Assembly (NCBI GenBank): GCA_947090765.1
Contig: OX352322.1
Coordinates: 3,765,501-3,829,500 of the forward strand
Origin: Pseudomonas sp. MM223
GTDB taxonomy: Bacteria > Pseudomonadota > Gammaproteobacteria > Pseudomonadales > Pseudomonadaceae
Reading direction: 5' to 3'
DNA: 64,000 nt
Position 1 is the stretch's first letter; each line of letters begins with the position of its first letter. Below, piece after piece: positions 42,046 to 51,413 of this stretch. Below the pieces are notes generated by a model. It saw only the letters and a list, made by a program, of their open reading frames with translations, was not told the origin of the DNA and did not search any database. A program made the position numbers and the translations under genes.

Positions 42046-42839
42046 AACTGCTAAAGACCGCCCTCGCCTCGTTTTCCCTGCTGTTGGCCGCCTGCTCCAC
42101 CGCCGACAAAACCTCATCCACTGCCATTGCGCAAAGCCCCGTCACGCCGAGCCTGGACGACGTTCGCGCTGTCTCGCCCGCCTTGGCGCACAACACCGAG
42201 ATGTTGCTGCTGAATGAAGTGTGGAAGCGACCTGGCCTGTCACCCCGCGACCGCAGCCTGGTCACACTCGCGGTGTTGATCAGCCGTAACCAGACCGTGG
42301 AGCTGGCGTATCACTTCAATCTGGCCCTGGATAACGGCGTTAAACCGGCTGAGCTATCCGAACTGATCAACCATCTGGCCTTCTACTCCGGCTGGGGCAA
42401 TGCCACTGCCAGCGTGCTGATGGCAAAAGCGGTATTTGCCAGCCGAGGGATCGGGGCTGATCAGTTGCCACCGGTTGCACCTAGGCGGCTGCCGATCAAC
42501 GAAGCCGCCGAGCAAGTGCGGGCGCAAGCGGTTGCCAACAATGTCGGCCGCGTCTCACCTGGGCTGGTGCACTACACGGGGGAAGCACTGTTCCATGACC
42601 TGTGGCTGCGGCCTGACCTGGCGCCCCGCGACCGCAGCCTGGTCACCGTCAGTGCCCTGATTGCCAACGGCCAGGTAGCCCAGGTGACCTACCACCTCAA
42701 TCGCGCAATGGACAACGGCCTGACCCAGCCAGAGGCCGCTGAAATGCTTACCCAACTGGCCTTCTACGCAGGCTGGCCAAACGTGTTTTCTGCCGTACCC
42801 GTGGTCAAGGATGTGCTCGCCAACCGCGACAAAAGCTGA
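42042..42839 (+). CDS. Lipoprotein with two carboxymuconolactone-decarboxylase-like domains
   Basis: A 265-residue predicted lipoprotein. The lipobox LLAAC places the lipidated cysteine at residue 19. Two CMD/AhpD-like domains follow. The first is about 45-135 ([36 protein letters not shown]) and the second about 175-260 ([36 protein letters not shown]). The AhpD CxxC redox motif is absent in both, so a peroxidase-partner role is unlikely. It is coupled to the exported cupin by a four-base overlap, so both act in the periplasm or on a membrane face. It converges on the LysR gene. Confidence 0.87.
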   Translation: MKLLKTALASFSLLLAACSTADKTSSTAIAQSPVTPSLDDVRAVSPALAHNTEMLLLNEVWKRPGLSPRDRSLVTLAVLISRNQTVELAYHFNLALDNGVKPAELSELINHLAFYSGWGNATASVLMAKAVFASRGIGADQLPPVAPRRLPINEAAEQVRAQAVANNVGRVSPGLVHYTGEALFHDLWLRPDLAPRDRSLVTVSALIANGQVAQVTYHLNRAMDNGLTQPEAAEMLTQLAFYAGWPNVFSAVPVVKDVLANRDKS

Positions 42840-42898
42840 GCTCCGAAAGGCCACCGGTGCTTGCCGAGCGAGCTTGGCCGGGTCTGGCACTGCTCTGG

Positions 42899-43816
42899 TC
42901 AGGGGTTGATCGGCCCCAACGGCTGAACCTCGCGAATCAGGTCGATCAACAGCCGCAAACCCACCGGCAATTGCCGGTGGCTTGAGTAATACATGTGAAA
43001 CCCCGGCCCGACGCTGGACCAGTCATCCAGCACCCTGACCAAATCGCCGCAAGCCACCAGCGGCGTAATCACCGGCTCCGGCGCATACATCAACCCAGCG
43101 CCGTGACGAATCAACGACACGCCAATGCGCGTCTCATCAATAATGATGGCCCCCGGAACAGCGATGGCCAACTGCTCGCCATCTTTCTCGAATTCCCAGT
43201 CGTACATCCGGTCATTGCCCAGGCGAATGCGCAAGCAGCGGTGCTTGAGCAGATCCTGCGGGTGTTTCGGCTCGCCAAAGCGTTGCAGGTAGCTGGCAGT
43301 GCCCGCCACCACCCAGCGGATGTCCGGCGACAGGCGCTGAGCAATCATGTCTGCCGGCACCGTTCCACCGTAGCGAATGCCCGCATCATGCCCACCACCA
43401 ATCACATCCACCAAACGGTTGGTTACTGTCAGGTCGATTTCGATGTCTGGGTAGCGGTCATTGAAAAGGGGTAAAACGGGGCCGAGCAGAAAGTCCGCGC
43501 CATCGCTCAAGGTATTCAAACGGATACGCCCGGTGGGCTCATCGCGGTAGCGATTGAGCACCTCCATCGCCTGGCCGATTTCATCAATAGGCCCACTGAT
43601 CAGCGTATGCAGCTCTTCGCCGGCGGCGGTCAGCGTCACGCTGCGGGTGGTTCGGTTCAGCAGGCGAACACCGAGGCGCGTCTCTAGCCCCTTGATCGCA
43701 TGACTCAGCGCCGATGCGCTGATGCCCACTTCAAGCCCGGCCCGGTTAAAACTCTGGTGACGGACGATGGCCAGGAAGTAGACGAAGTCGGCCAGATTGG
43801 CGCGGCTGAGTTGCAT
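42899..43816 (-). CDS. LysR-family transcriptional regulator
   Basis: A 305-residue LysR-type regulator. The N-terminal helix-turn-helix is FVYFLAIVRHQSFNRAGLEVGISASALSHAIKGLETRLGVRLLNRTTRSV, and the effector-binding domain of about 210 residues follows (GRIRLNTLSDGADFLLGPVLPLF, DAGIRYGG). It belongs to the group often linked to quinone-, aldehyde- or SDR-type genes. It is convergent with the CMD-like lipoprotein gene and near the SDR/cupin cluster, which it may regulate. An inverted ATTA...TAAT element (near 43866-43885) upstream of its start could be an autoregulatory site. Confidence 0.88.
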   Translation of the reverse strand: MQLSRANLADFVYFLAIVRHQSFNRAGLEVGISASALSHAIKGLETRLGVRLLNRTTRSVTLTAAGEELHTLISGPIDEIGQAMEVLNRYRDEPTGRIRLNTLSDGADFLLGPVLPLFNDRYPDIEIDLTVTNRLVDVIGGGHDAGIRYGGTVPADMIAQRLSPDIRWVVAGTASYLQRFGEPKHPQDLLKHRCLRIRLGNDRMYDWEFEKDGEQLAIAVPGAIIIDETRIGVSLIRHGAGLMYAPEPVITPLVACGDLVRVLDDWSSVGPGFHMYYSSHRQLPVGLRLLIDLIREVQPLGPINP

Positions 43817-44028
43817 GGGGCGGCTCCTGCGGGCAAATACGGTTTGCGCACGTCTCTATACCAGCATTAGCGGCTTTCGTTAATTGGAAGCTGTTCAAAC
43901 GGGACTATTGGAGCCTGGCCGGGGGGGCACTGTAGGGGCGGGTTTATCCGCAGGGTTGCGCATCAGAGGCAAGTAAACGGGTTATGCTCAACGCCAATCG
44001 GAGCACTACTGACAGGGAGCAAGTCTTG

Positions 44029-44553
44029 ATGCCCATCGATACCCGTACACTCGTGGTTCGAACACCACGCCTCTCGATACGGCCTTTCTCGCGGGAAGAC
44101 GCCACCGACTCCTTCCAGCACCTCACCACCTCATTGACACGCTACATGTCCTGGGAACCGCCAGCGTCACGCGAAGAGTACGCGCAAGTGTGGGAGCAGT
44201 GGTTACCTGCGATAGCCGATGGCAGCGATATCGTGTTTGCGATTCGACAGCTGGATGACGCGTGCTTTCTCGGGCTGGTCGGGCTGCACAATGCCAACGA
44301 CACAGTGCCGGAGTTGGGGATCTGGATACGCGAGGACAAACATCGGCGCGGCTTTGGCAAGGAAGCTGTCGGCGCGATAGTGGCGTGGGCCAGTGAGCAC
44401 CTATCCCCTTCCGGCTTTGTCTATCCGGTTGCGAAGGACAACTTGCCCAGCCGATTGATCGCCGAGGCCCTGGGCGGGATCGTCACAGGGGCACGGACCG
44501 CAGAGAAATATGACTCGGTGGTTTACTCCATACCGACAGATCGGATGATTTGA
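44029..44553 (+). CDS. GNAT-family N-acetyltransferase (RimJ/RimL-like)
   Basis: A 174-residue acetyltransferase of the RimJ/RimL type. It starts MPIDTRTLVVRTPRLSIRPFSREDA, with AGGGAG upstream; an ATG 45 bases earlier has no ribosome site. The acetyl-CoA motif is in LGIWIREDKHRRGFGKEAVGAIVAWA near residue 100, and the typical RimL end is VYPVAKDNLPSRLIAEALGG. It probably acetylates a small molecule or protein N-terminus. It stands alone, upstream of the module C sigma gene. The substrate is unknown. Confidence 0.86.
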   Translation: MPIDTRTLVVRTPRLSIRPFSREDATDSFQHLTTSLTRYMSWEPPASREEYAQVWEQWLPAIADGSDIVFAIRQLDDACFLGLVGLHNANDTVPELGIWIREDKHRRGFGKEAVGAIVAWASEHLSPSGFVYPVAKDNLPSRLIAEALGGIVTGARTAEKYDSVVYSIPTDRMI

Positions 44554-44636
44554 GTAGCCGCTTTTGGCCGATTGCTGCCCTTCGCGAGTGGCCGCTTTCG
44601 ACCCATTGCAGACATTCATCCACGACCATCATCATT

Positions 44637-44655
44637 GCGAATGATTCTCACAGGC
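44637..44655. promoter_or_regulatory. Candidate Fur box, module C
   Basis: The stretch GCGAATGATTCTCACAGGC contains GAATGATTCTCA, the familiar core of Pseudomonas Fur sites before FecI genes. It matches the consensus at about 10 of 19 positions and lies 26 bases before the module C sigma start. Confidence 0.5.
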
Positions 44656-44680
44656 AGTATGCTCACTCCACAAAAAATGG

Positions 44681-45217
44681 ATGTCACTTCTCTCGGAGCG
44701 CGCAGTGGCCGACAAAATGGAGCAGTTGTTTCGCCTTTATCACCGCGAACTCCAGCAACTCGCCTACCGTCGTCTCGGTGATCGTGATCTGGCTGCGGAC
44801 CTGACCCAAGACACTTTCCTGCGTTATGTGAGCCTTGATCGCCAAGCACGGACTCAGAGCATCAGCAATCCGCAGTTCTTCCTGATCCGGGTGATGCGCA
44901 ACCTGATCATCGACTTTTGTCGCAGCCGTTCGCGGCGTGGTACCCAATCATCGTTGCACGATCTACAGGATGAGTTGCTTGACTCCAGTCCGGGGCCAGC
45001 TGAGCTTCTGCTTTTACGCGAGCAGTTGCGCCTGCTGCACAACGCTTTGGGCGAGTTACCCGAAAAATGCCGCCACGCGCTGTTGCTCAACCGCATCGAC
45101 GGGCTGGGGCATACGGAAATTGCCGAACGCCTGGGCGTTTCGCCAAGCATGGTCAGCAAGTACATCATGCGGGCGTTGAGCCACTGCGCCAGCCGCCTGG
45201 GGCTGATGGAAGACTAA
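44681..45217 (+). CDS. FecI-type ECF sigma factor (module C)
   Basis: A 178-residue ECF sigma factor. Region 2 is LFRLYHRELQQLAYRRLGDRDLAADLTQDTFLRYV, and region 4 is LGELPEKCRHALLLNRIDGLGHTEIAERLGVSPSMVSKYIMRALSHC. ATG 44681 is used. GTG 44705 (VADKMEQLF) has a better GGAG spacing and could be the true start. A Fur-type site lies directly upstream, and the fecR gene begins with GTG right after the stop. It should switch on the receptor at 46272 under iron limitation. Confidence 0.9.
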   Translation: MSLLSERAVADKMEQLFRLYHRELQQLAYRRLGDRDLAADLTQDTFLRYVSLDRQARTQSISNPQFFLIRVMRNLIIDFCRSRSRRGTQSSLHDLQDELLDSSPGPAELLLLREQLRLLHNALGELPEKCRHALLLNRIDGLGHTEIAERLGVSPSMVSKYIMRALSHCASRLGLMED

Positions 45218-46174
45218 GTGAACGTGCATCATTCTCAAACCACACAGTCTGCCTTGCGCGAACAAGCCTTGCAGTGGCTGGTCGACCTGCACTCGGGCGA
45301 CAAGCAGAGGGTCGACTGGGAGGGTTACCTGCAATGGTGCGAAACCTCACCGGAGCATCAACGAGCAGCACAGGCAGCTGAACGGTTGTGGGAGCAGTTG
45401 GGTAGCGTCCTGCAACGCCCCGCATCACGCCCCCACCGCCTGCCGGTTCTGGGCTTGGTGCTGGCGGCGGGACTTGCCTGCGGGATTACATGGCACGCAG
45501 CCGAGAACGGCTGGATGGCGGACCAGCGCACTGAAGTGGGCGAACGCCGTACGCTGCAACTGGCAGACGGTTCGCGGCTGGAAATGGCACCGGAGACGCG
45601 CGTGGACATCGATGTGGATGGATCGCGGCGAGTGCTGCGGCTTTATAGCGGCGAACTGTACGTGCAGGTCGCTGCTGATCCACAAAGGCCTTTCGACGTC
45701 GAAGCGGGCGATGGGCGCATACGCGCATTGGGCACCGCTTTCGACGTGCGTCGGCAGGCCAGCAGTGTCCATCTGGTGGTCACTGAACATGCCGTGCGGG
45801 TAGACGTGCAAGCAAACGATGCCGTGCAAACGGCGGAGGTTCAGGAAGGGCAGGCGCTGGACTATGACGACAACGGCGTGTCCCAGCCGTACGCAGTAGA
45901 TGCGAGTGCTGAAACTGCCTGGCTGCATGATCGTCTCGTTTTCAACAATCGCACGCTCGGTGATGTGCTTGACGCCATGAAACCTTATCACCTAGGGCTG
46001 ATCTGGATCCGCGACGCAGAGCTGCGCCAATTGCCGGTGACCGGCATCGTAGGCACCAATGACTTGCCCGCACAGTTGCAGTTGTTGCAACGCTCGCTCC
46101 CTGTGCGGATTCGCCAATTGCCCTGGCTGACCGTCATCGAACGCGACAACACCAGCGTGCGTGTGTCGCGCTGA
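45218..46174 (+). CDS. FecR-type anti-sigma factor (module C)
   Basis: A 318-residue FecR-like protein starting at GTG immediately after the sigma stop. The cytoplasmic domain (EQALQWLVDLHSGDKQRVDWEGYLQWCETSPEHQRAAQAAERLWEQL) leads to a membrane segment (LPVLGLVLAAGLACGITW) that lacks the twin-arginine motif seen in the module A and B relatives. The periplasmic FecR domain keeps the Gly-Thr site in ALGTAFDV near residue 172, and an STN-like C-domain follows. The receptor gene starts 97 bases downstream, so the order is sigma-fecR-receptor. It probably holds the sigma factor until the receptor signals. Confidence 0.9.
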   Translation: MNVHHSQTTQSALREQALQWLVDLHSGDKQRVDWEGYLQWCETSPEHQRAAQAAERLWEQLGSVLQRPASRPHRLPVLGLVLAAGLACGITWHAAENGWMADQRTEVGERRTLQLADGSRLEMAPETRVDIDVDGSRRVLRLYSGELYVQVAADPQRPFDVEAGDGRIRALGTAFDVRRQASSVHLVVTEHAVRVDVQANDAVQTAEVQEGQALDYDDNGVSQPYAVDASAETAWLHDRLVFNNRTLGDVLDAMKPYHLGLIWIRDAELRQLPVTGIVGTNDLPAQLQLLQRSLPVRIRQLPWLTVIERDNTSVRVSR

Positions 46175-46271
46175 AAATTTTTTCTGTATCGCGCTGTCGG
46201 CTTTTTGCAGCCTGTCGTCTTTCCCTGTCGAGAGTGATTTTTATTTCGCTGATTTCAGCAAGGGGAGACAC

Positions 46272-48748
46272 ATGCAGCACTTGATTCGCCGGACAGCGTT
46301 GAGCCTGGCCATTACCACCATTGCCACCTTTGCCGTGGCTACCCCGACGCAGGCGGCCGAACAAACCCAGAACGCGCTGCACACGTTCAACATCGCCCCA
46401 GGTTCGCTGGACCAAGCTTTAACGCGTTTTGCCGACCAGGCAGGCCTGAGGCTGATGGTGGCCAGCGAGGTACTGAAGGGGCAAGAGAGCAAGGGGTTGA
46501 GCGGGCAGTTCAGCACCCGGGAGGGGGTTCAGCGCTTGCTCGATGGAAGCGGGCTGAAGGCGAGTTTCAATGGTGACATGTTGTTGATCGAAAAAGTCCA
46601 GGTAGGCGACAAGGCCCTGGGCTGGGGTCGACCATCATTCAGAGCCAAGGCCTTGGACTAACGACAGAAAATACCGGTTCCTACACCACAGGCGCTGTAT
46701 CGGTTGGGGGCAAGGCTCCCGTGGCACTGCGTGAGATTCCCCAGTCGGTCTCGGTTTTGACCCGGCAGAACATCGAGGATCAAGGCATCACCAACATGGA
46801 GCAGGCGCTGGATAAACTGACCGGCGTCACAGTAGTTGGTGGCAACGGGGTGGATACCAAGTTTTACTCGCGTGGTTTCGAGGTCACCAGCGTGCAGACC
46901 GACGGTGGTGCTCCTGCAATCCGCCAGCAGAACTATCAGTCGTTGCCAGACATGGCCATGTATGACCATATCGAGATCCTGCGAGGCTCTGATGGCCTGT
47001 TCAGCGGGACCGGCGAGCCTGGCGGCACCCTCAATCTGGTGCGCAAGAAGCCGTTGGCGTTTAACCAGCTCAAGACCACCACCTCGGCGGGCAGCTGGGA
47101 CAACTATCGCCAGGAGGTCGATGTCACCGGGCCACTCGGTTTCGATGGTCGCTTGCGTGGGCGAGGTGTGGTCGCCGTCGAAGATCGCGATTATTTCTAC
47201 GACACCACCAACAGCAAGAAAGAAATCTACTATGGGATCCTTGAAGCCGACCTCACACCGGATACGCTGCTGACGTTTGGTGGCAGCCACCAGTGGCGCA
47301 AGATAAAGGGCTACTGGGACAGCGGACTGCCTCGGTACAACACCGGCGAGGACATTGGTTTGTCCCGAGACACATCACTGGGCGCGGACTGGTCCACAGC
47401 GAATTACGAAACCAACGAGCTTTTCGTCAAACTGGAGCACGCCTTCAGTGAAGACTGGAAGGTCAACGGCAGTTATACACGTTACAGCCAAGACATCACC
47501 CAGAACATAGGCCAGGCAACTGGCACCCTTGACAGCACGACCGGAAGAGGCTCGCTGTTCTCCCGCTGGGGGCGCAATTACACCATCGACCAGGACCTTT
47601 ACGACGCTAACGTCTCCGGGCGGTTTCGCGCATTCGGCCTGGAGCACGAGGTGCTGTTCGGTATCGACCATCAGGAAACCCGGCGCGGTTTCGAATCGTT
47701 CCGCCTAGGCATGGCAAATATCCCGGTCGACCCGCGCCAGGACGATATCAGCAACCAGCCTGAAGGTGCCATGCCTGGGATGTACATCACCTTCCCCGCT
47801 TGGAACCAGCGCAAGAGCGGCGCATACGCCACCCTGCGCGCGCTGCTGGCCGAGCCGCTGAAACTGATCGTTGGTGCGCGTTACTCCGACTACGACGACA
47901 ACATCACCAGCGTGACGCCATCCGATGGCCAGGTTTACCCAACCGGCGGCAAGGAAAGCGGCGTGATCACCCCGTTCGGTGGGCTTGTCTACAACCTGAA
48001 CGAGCAATGGTCGGTCTATACCAGCTACAGCCAGATCTACACCCCTCAAACCAACTACTTAGGCACCGATCACCAGTCGCTCAAGCCTATGACGGGTGAT
48101 ACTTATGAGGTGGGCACTAAAGCCGAGTTGTTCGACAACAAAGCCAACCTCTCGCTGGCGGTCTACTACACCAAGCGCGAGAACGAGGCCATGCTGCTCA
48201 ATTCCGAAACCGTGATCGGCAACCCATGCTGCTACGAAGACGGTGGCAAAATCGTCAGCAAAGGCTTCGATGCCGAGATCACCGGCGAGCTTCTGCCTAA
48301 CTGGCAAGTCGGAGCGGGTTACACTTTCAACATCAACGAGCAGGTCAAGACCGGCACAGCGTCCAACCGAGGCAAACCGCTGAGCACTCAAACACCGAAG
48401 CATTTGCTCAAGCTGTTCACCAGCTATCGCCTGCCAGGGGATCTGGATCACTGGAAGCTTGGCCTCGGCGCCAATATCCAGAGCCGAAACTACGTCAGCG
48501 GAACCTCTTCTGTGAAGGATGCGTTCGGAAACACCGTCACCACCGTGAATCCATTCGAGTACGAGCAGCCAGGCTATGCCGTGTGGAACGCTCTGGTCGA
48601 TTACGAAATCGACAAGCACTGGACGGCATCGGTTAACGTCAACAACATCTTCGACAAGAAGTACTACCAGACCGTGGGAACCAACGCGATGAACAATTGG
48701 TATGGTAACCCCCGTGAATACCTGTTGACTTTACGCGGTACATTCTAA
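46272..48748 (+). pseudogene. TonB-dependent siderophore receptor with STN domain, frameshifted (module C)
   Basis: A receptor that would be about 825 residues. The first frame holds the signal peptide and STN domain (FNIAPGSLDQALTRFADQAGLRLMV to LLIEKV). The plug and barrel continue in another frame (LGSTIIQSQGLGLTTENTG, REIPQSVSVLTRQNIEDQ, KFYSRGFEV, IEILRGSDGLFSGTGEPGGTLNLVRKKP, ending YGNPREYLLTLRGTF). The join lies at the GGG of 46619-46621, in the linker between STN domain and plug; one inserted base restores a continuous protein. AGGGGAGACAC precedes the ATG. If real, the break makes a free STN peptide and no receptor. Confidence 0.87.
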
Positions 48749-48792
48749 GACCGAGTCGTAGGCCTTACATAGTTCTAGCGGCTGCAATGCAT

Positions 48793-48833
48793 CGCATAGC
48801 GACGATCATAGGTCGACCGTCGCTATGCGTTTT
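48793..48833. terminator. Bidirectional terminator after the module C receptor
   Basis: CGCATAGCGACG, a 13-base loop, CGTCGCTATGCG, then TTTT: a perfect 12-base stem ending at the stop codon of the convergent recombinase gene. It should end both transcripts. Confidence 0.7.
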
Positions 48834-49453
48834 CAGACCTCCGTCTGCTCCGCCATTTCCAATGCGTCGTCGATCTCAATACCTAGGTATCGCACCGTGC
48901 TTTCAAGCTTCGTATGGCCGAGCAGGAGCTGGACTGCTCTCAGGTTCTTTGTCCTGCGATAGATCAGCGATGCCTTCGTACGTCTCATCGTGTGGGTTCC
49001 ATACATGGCTGGATCTAGCCCAATAGACTTTATCCACGCTTTGACTATTCGGGCGTATTGCCGGGTGGAGAGATGGGCTGAGGCGTGTAGCCTGCTTGGA
49101 AAAAGACAATCCTCGCTGTGGAGGTGGGCTTGATGTATCCAGGCCTGTAGGGCCAGTCGCGTTTGCTCTGTAATCTCAAACTGCACGGGCCGCTGGGTTT
49201 TCTGCTGCATTACTATCGCTCGCGATGACACGTGATCCCCATGAGCAACGTCACGTACGCAGAGCTTGGTCAGATCGCAGGCTCGTAGCTTGCTGTCGAT
49301 GGCCAGATCGAAAAGAGCTAAATCACGAGTTTCCTCCGCGATTTGAAGCCTTACCCGAATGGCCCAGATATCCTTCAGTCGGAGTGGAGCTTTTTGCCCG
49401 ACCAATTTTCCTTTATTCCAAGGCAGATGGCTGCTGGTCGAAATGGTATTCAT
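48833..49453 (-). CDS. Orphan tyrosine-type recombinase/integrase
   Basis: A 206-residue protein made of a tyrosine-recombinase catalytic domain alone. Catalytic positions are visible: Arg in IDSKLRACDLTKLCVRDV, the His-x-x-Arg box in YGTHTMRRTKASLIYRRTKNL, the second His in LLGHTKLESTVRYLGIE, and the nucleophile Tyr in the same run. The N-terminal arm/SAM-like DNA-binding domain of full integrases is missing, as in the short integrase-like group of Pseudomonas. GAGGACAAGCC precedes the ATG. No tRNA, excisionase gene or element ends were found, so it may be a stand-alone gene or the rest of a lost island. Confidence 0.85.
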   Translation of the reverse strand: MNTISTSSHLPWNKGKLVGQKAPLRLKDIWAIRVRLQIAEETRDLALFDLAIDSKLRACDLTKLCVRDVAHGDHVSSRAIVMQQKTQRPVQFEITEQTRLALQAWIHQAHLHSEDCLFPSRLHASAHLSTRQYARIVKAWIKSIGLDPAMYGTHTMRRTKASLIYRRTKNLRAVQLLLGHTKLESTVRYLGIEIDDALEMAEQTEV

Positions 49454-49548
49454 GGCTTGTCCTCCATATGAGGGAGGACAAGGATGGTCCGCTCGATCCA
49501 GAGGCGCGAACCGACCCATAATGGACGCTTGCTACAGTTTCAGGTCAG

Positions 49549-49830
49549 TCATTCAGTCCTGTTGCAGGCCCTTTTTGCGGCGCACTCCCTGGCGGTCTCC
49601 ATCCATGTGTCTCTGTCAGGTTTCAGCTCAGGATAAGTCTGTACCGCAACATCCACTGTCGCTGCCAGGACGCTTGCCATCATATTTCCGAACGATTTTT
49701 TGAGCCCAGCATGGTGCGTTTTAGATGAGTGCAGCAATGCGCGCTTCAAGGCACTGTTGAGGGCAGCAGTGGCATCGATACCACCGTCAAGAAGAGCCTT
49801 TGCCGCGTCACGAGACAAATCCATTTGCAT
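49549..49830 (-). CDS. Small hypothetical protein, 93 residues
   Basis: I do not recognise the family. The protein is helical and alanine-rich (MQMDLSRDAAKALLDGGIDATAALNSALKRALLHS), with a likely amphipathic segment and two cysteines near the end (ECAAKRACNRTE). It has no signal peptide or membrane helix. AGAGGGTGAA stands before the ATG at good distance, which supports a real gene. It lies 95 bases upstream of the recombinase gene on the same strand and could be part of the same mobile remnant. The 49831-50020 gap to the next gene holds nothing I can support. Confidence 0.5.
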   Translation of the reverse strand: MQMDLSRDAAKALLDGGIDATAALNSALKRALLHSSKTHHAGLKKSFGNMMASVLAATVDVAVQTYPELKPDRDTWMETARECAAKRACNRTE

Positions 49831-50020
49831 TTCACCCTCTTTTCGAATTCATGAATGACACGAGACGCAGAAGCGGCGCTCTTTTTCAGAAATATCGGTG
49901 CATTACACACACAGATGAAGGAGAAAGGTACCTAGCGGCAAGAAGACAGAACCGGAGTGACAGGCCGCTAAGGGTCGATAGCAGCCTGCCGCACTGAACA
50001 GCAGTCCAAGCTATCTGTGA

Positions 50021-50998
50021 TTAGAAGTCAGTGATGTGCGTGTCCAAGATGCTTTCGGCAAATCCACTCCCGAAAACTTGAGAGGGTGTTGTAAACCCTC
50101 TGTGACGCTCACCGTTCAGTACCCGTCTCGCAGCTTCCACTGCGGATAAAGGCGTGTAGGTGTAGCCATTGACAGTGTCGATCACGGAGCGAGTGGTTGA
50201 TCCATCTGTTCCTACCACCTCTACCATTGCCCGCGCTCGATGAGCGTTTCGCTCTGCAGCGCTGGGCCCATCTGGCAGTCGAGACAGATCGCCCTCGGGA
50301 AATGCATCGCCTGATACATGAACGAACATCGCGATGTTTGCGATGCCAGTCGAATGCCAGGCGGTTACCAGGTCTCCAAATGACAAAGGTGCGCAGAGTA
50401 CCGGCCCCTCCCCAAAATCAAAATGACGTGGCGTGGCATCAGGCGTTGAAACGAGTTCGCCATCAACCCTGGTGAGTACCCCTGCCCCGATGATTTCGCT
50501 TACGCTCATGGCCGACCCTCGCGACATCGAGCCTGGCACTTGAAGCGCGATGCCCATTGCGAACGGATCTTTGACACGTTTGGACACTTGCACTGCTAGT
50601 GAATCGGTGGGCACGACGTCCCAACCGACACCAGGCAACAGCATGACAGAATGGGAGGCCGCCTCCGCGCCAAGGCTCTCGGCCAACCGATAAACGTTGA
50701 TCTCTGCGGTGATGTCGAGGTAGTCCACACCTGCTTTCATGCAAGCCCGCATCAAAGCTTCAGCGGTATGCACGAAAGGCCCTGCGGAGTTGAGCAATAC
50801 CGAGATGCCCGTCAAGGACGCCTCGGCGTGGGCGTCGGCATCGAACACCCGAAAAGGTACGCCCAGCTGATTAGCGAGTGATGCCAGGCGCGAACGATCG
50901 CGCCCGGCAATTTCAAAATTCAGCCCGAGCGCTTTTGCCCGCTCTGCCGCCATGCGGCCGGTGTAACCCGTGGCACCGTAGATCAGAAGCTTGCTCAT
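50021..50998 (-). CDS. Saccharopine-dehydrogenase-like NAD(P)-binding protein (trans-acting enoyl reductase type)
   Basis: A 325-residue oxidoreductase-like protein. The N-terminal Rossmann motif is LLIYGATGYTGRMAAERAK, followed by EIAGRDRSRLASLA and VLLNSAGPFVHTAEALMRACMKAGVDYLDITAE, the signature of the saccharopine-dehydrogenase NADP-binding family that also includes trans-acting enoyl reductases. The start MSKLLIYG overlaps the VOC gene stop by four bases. It is the last gene of an SDR-VOC-reductase operon. Its substrate is unknown; lysine metabolism is not indicated by the neighbours. Confidence 0.86.
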   Translation of the reverse strand: MSKLLIYGATGYTGRMAAERAKALGLNFEIAGRDRSRLASLANQLGVPFRVFDADAHAEASLTGISVLLNSAGPFVHTAEALMRACMKAGVDYLDITAEINVYRLAESLGAEAASHSVMLLPGVGWDVVPTDSLAVQVSKRVKDPFAMGIALQVPGSMSRGSAMSVSEIIGAGVLTRVDGELVSTPDATPRHFDFGEGPVLCAPLSFGDLVTAWHSTGIANIAMFVHVSGDAFPEGDLSRLPDGPSAAERNAHRARAMVEVVGTDGSTTRSVIDTVNGYTYTPLSAVEAARRVLNGERHRGFTTPSQVFGSGFAESILDTHITDF

Positions 50999-51396
50999 TG
51001 TGCGTGCTGCCATTTCTTGTAAACGAATTCGAGACTGTACCCGTCCGGATCTAGCACGTTGGCAGCGTAGTAATCAGGGTCGTAGTGCAAACGGGCACCT
51101 GGTGCGCCGTTGTCGATGGCGCCATGGCTCATGGCGGCGGCATAGGCGGCGTCCACCTCAGCCTTGCTGTGGGCGACGAAGCCGACATGTACTGCGTTTC
51201 CCTCGACAATGCCCTTACGCAGCCAGAAAAACATCCGGCCGTTGGCACCAAAGCCCTTGAGGTCCGGATGGCCAGGTGGCCCGTCCTTGCCGTCATAGTC
51301 AAGCCGCGCAGTTATCCCCAGTGGCGTCAGGGCTGCGTCATAGAATTGGATTGAACGCTCGATATCGCTCACTGAAAGGAATATGTGGTCAAGCAT
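50995..51396 (-). CDS. VOC-family (glyoxalase/bleomycin-resistance fold) protein
   Basis: A 133-residue vicinal-oxygen-chelate protein. It starts MLDHIFLSVSDIERSIQFYDAAL and ends AANVLDPDGYSLEFVYKKW, both hallmark beta-alpha-beta repeats with a metal histidine and glutamate. CAGGAGC precedes the ATG at 51396; an upstream TTG adds only seven residues. It lies between an SDR and a reductase gene: its stop overlaps the reductase start by four bases, and it starts 17 bases downstream of the SDR. It may act on a metabolite made by those enzymes. No antibiotic-binding role is implied. Confidence 0.86.
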   Translation of the reverse strand: MLDHIFLSVSDIERSIQFYDAALTPLGITARLDYDGKDGPPGHPDLKGFGANGRMFFWLRKGIVEGNAVHVGFVAHSKAEVDAAYAAAMSHGAIDNGAPGARLHYDPDYYAANVLDPDGYSLEFVYKKWQHAQ

Positions 51397-51413
51397 TGAA
51401 AGCGCTCCTGTGC

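Noticed and set aside
48749..49548. Phage or integrative island around the recombinase
   Set aside because: No tRNA, direct repeats, excisionase or structural genes were found on either side; only the recombinase and one small unknown gene are present.
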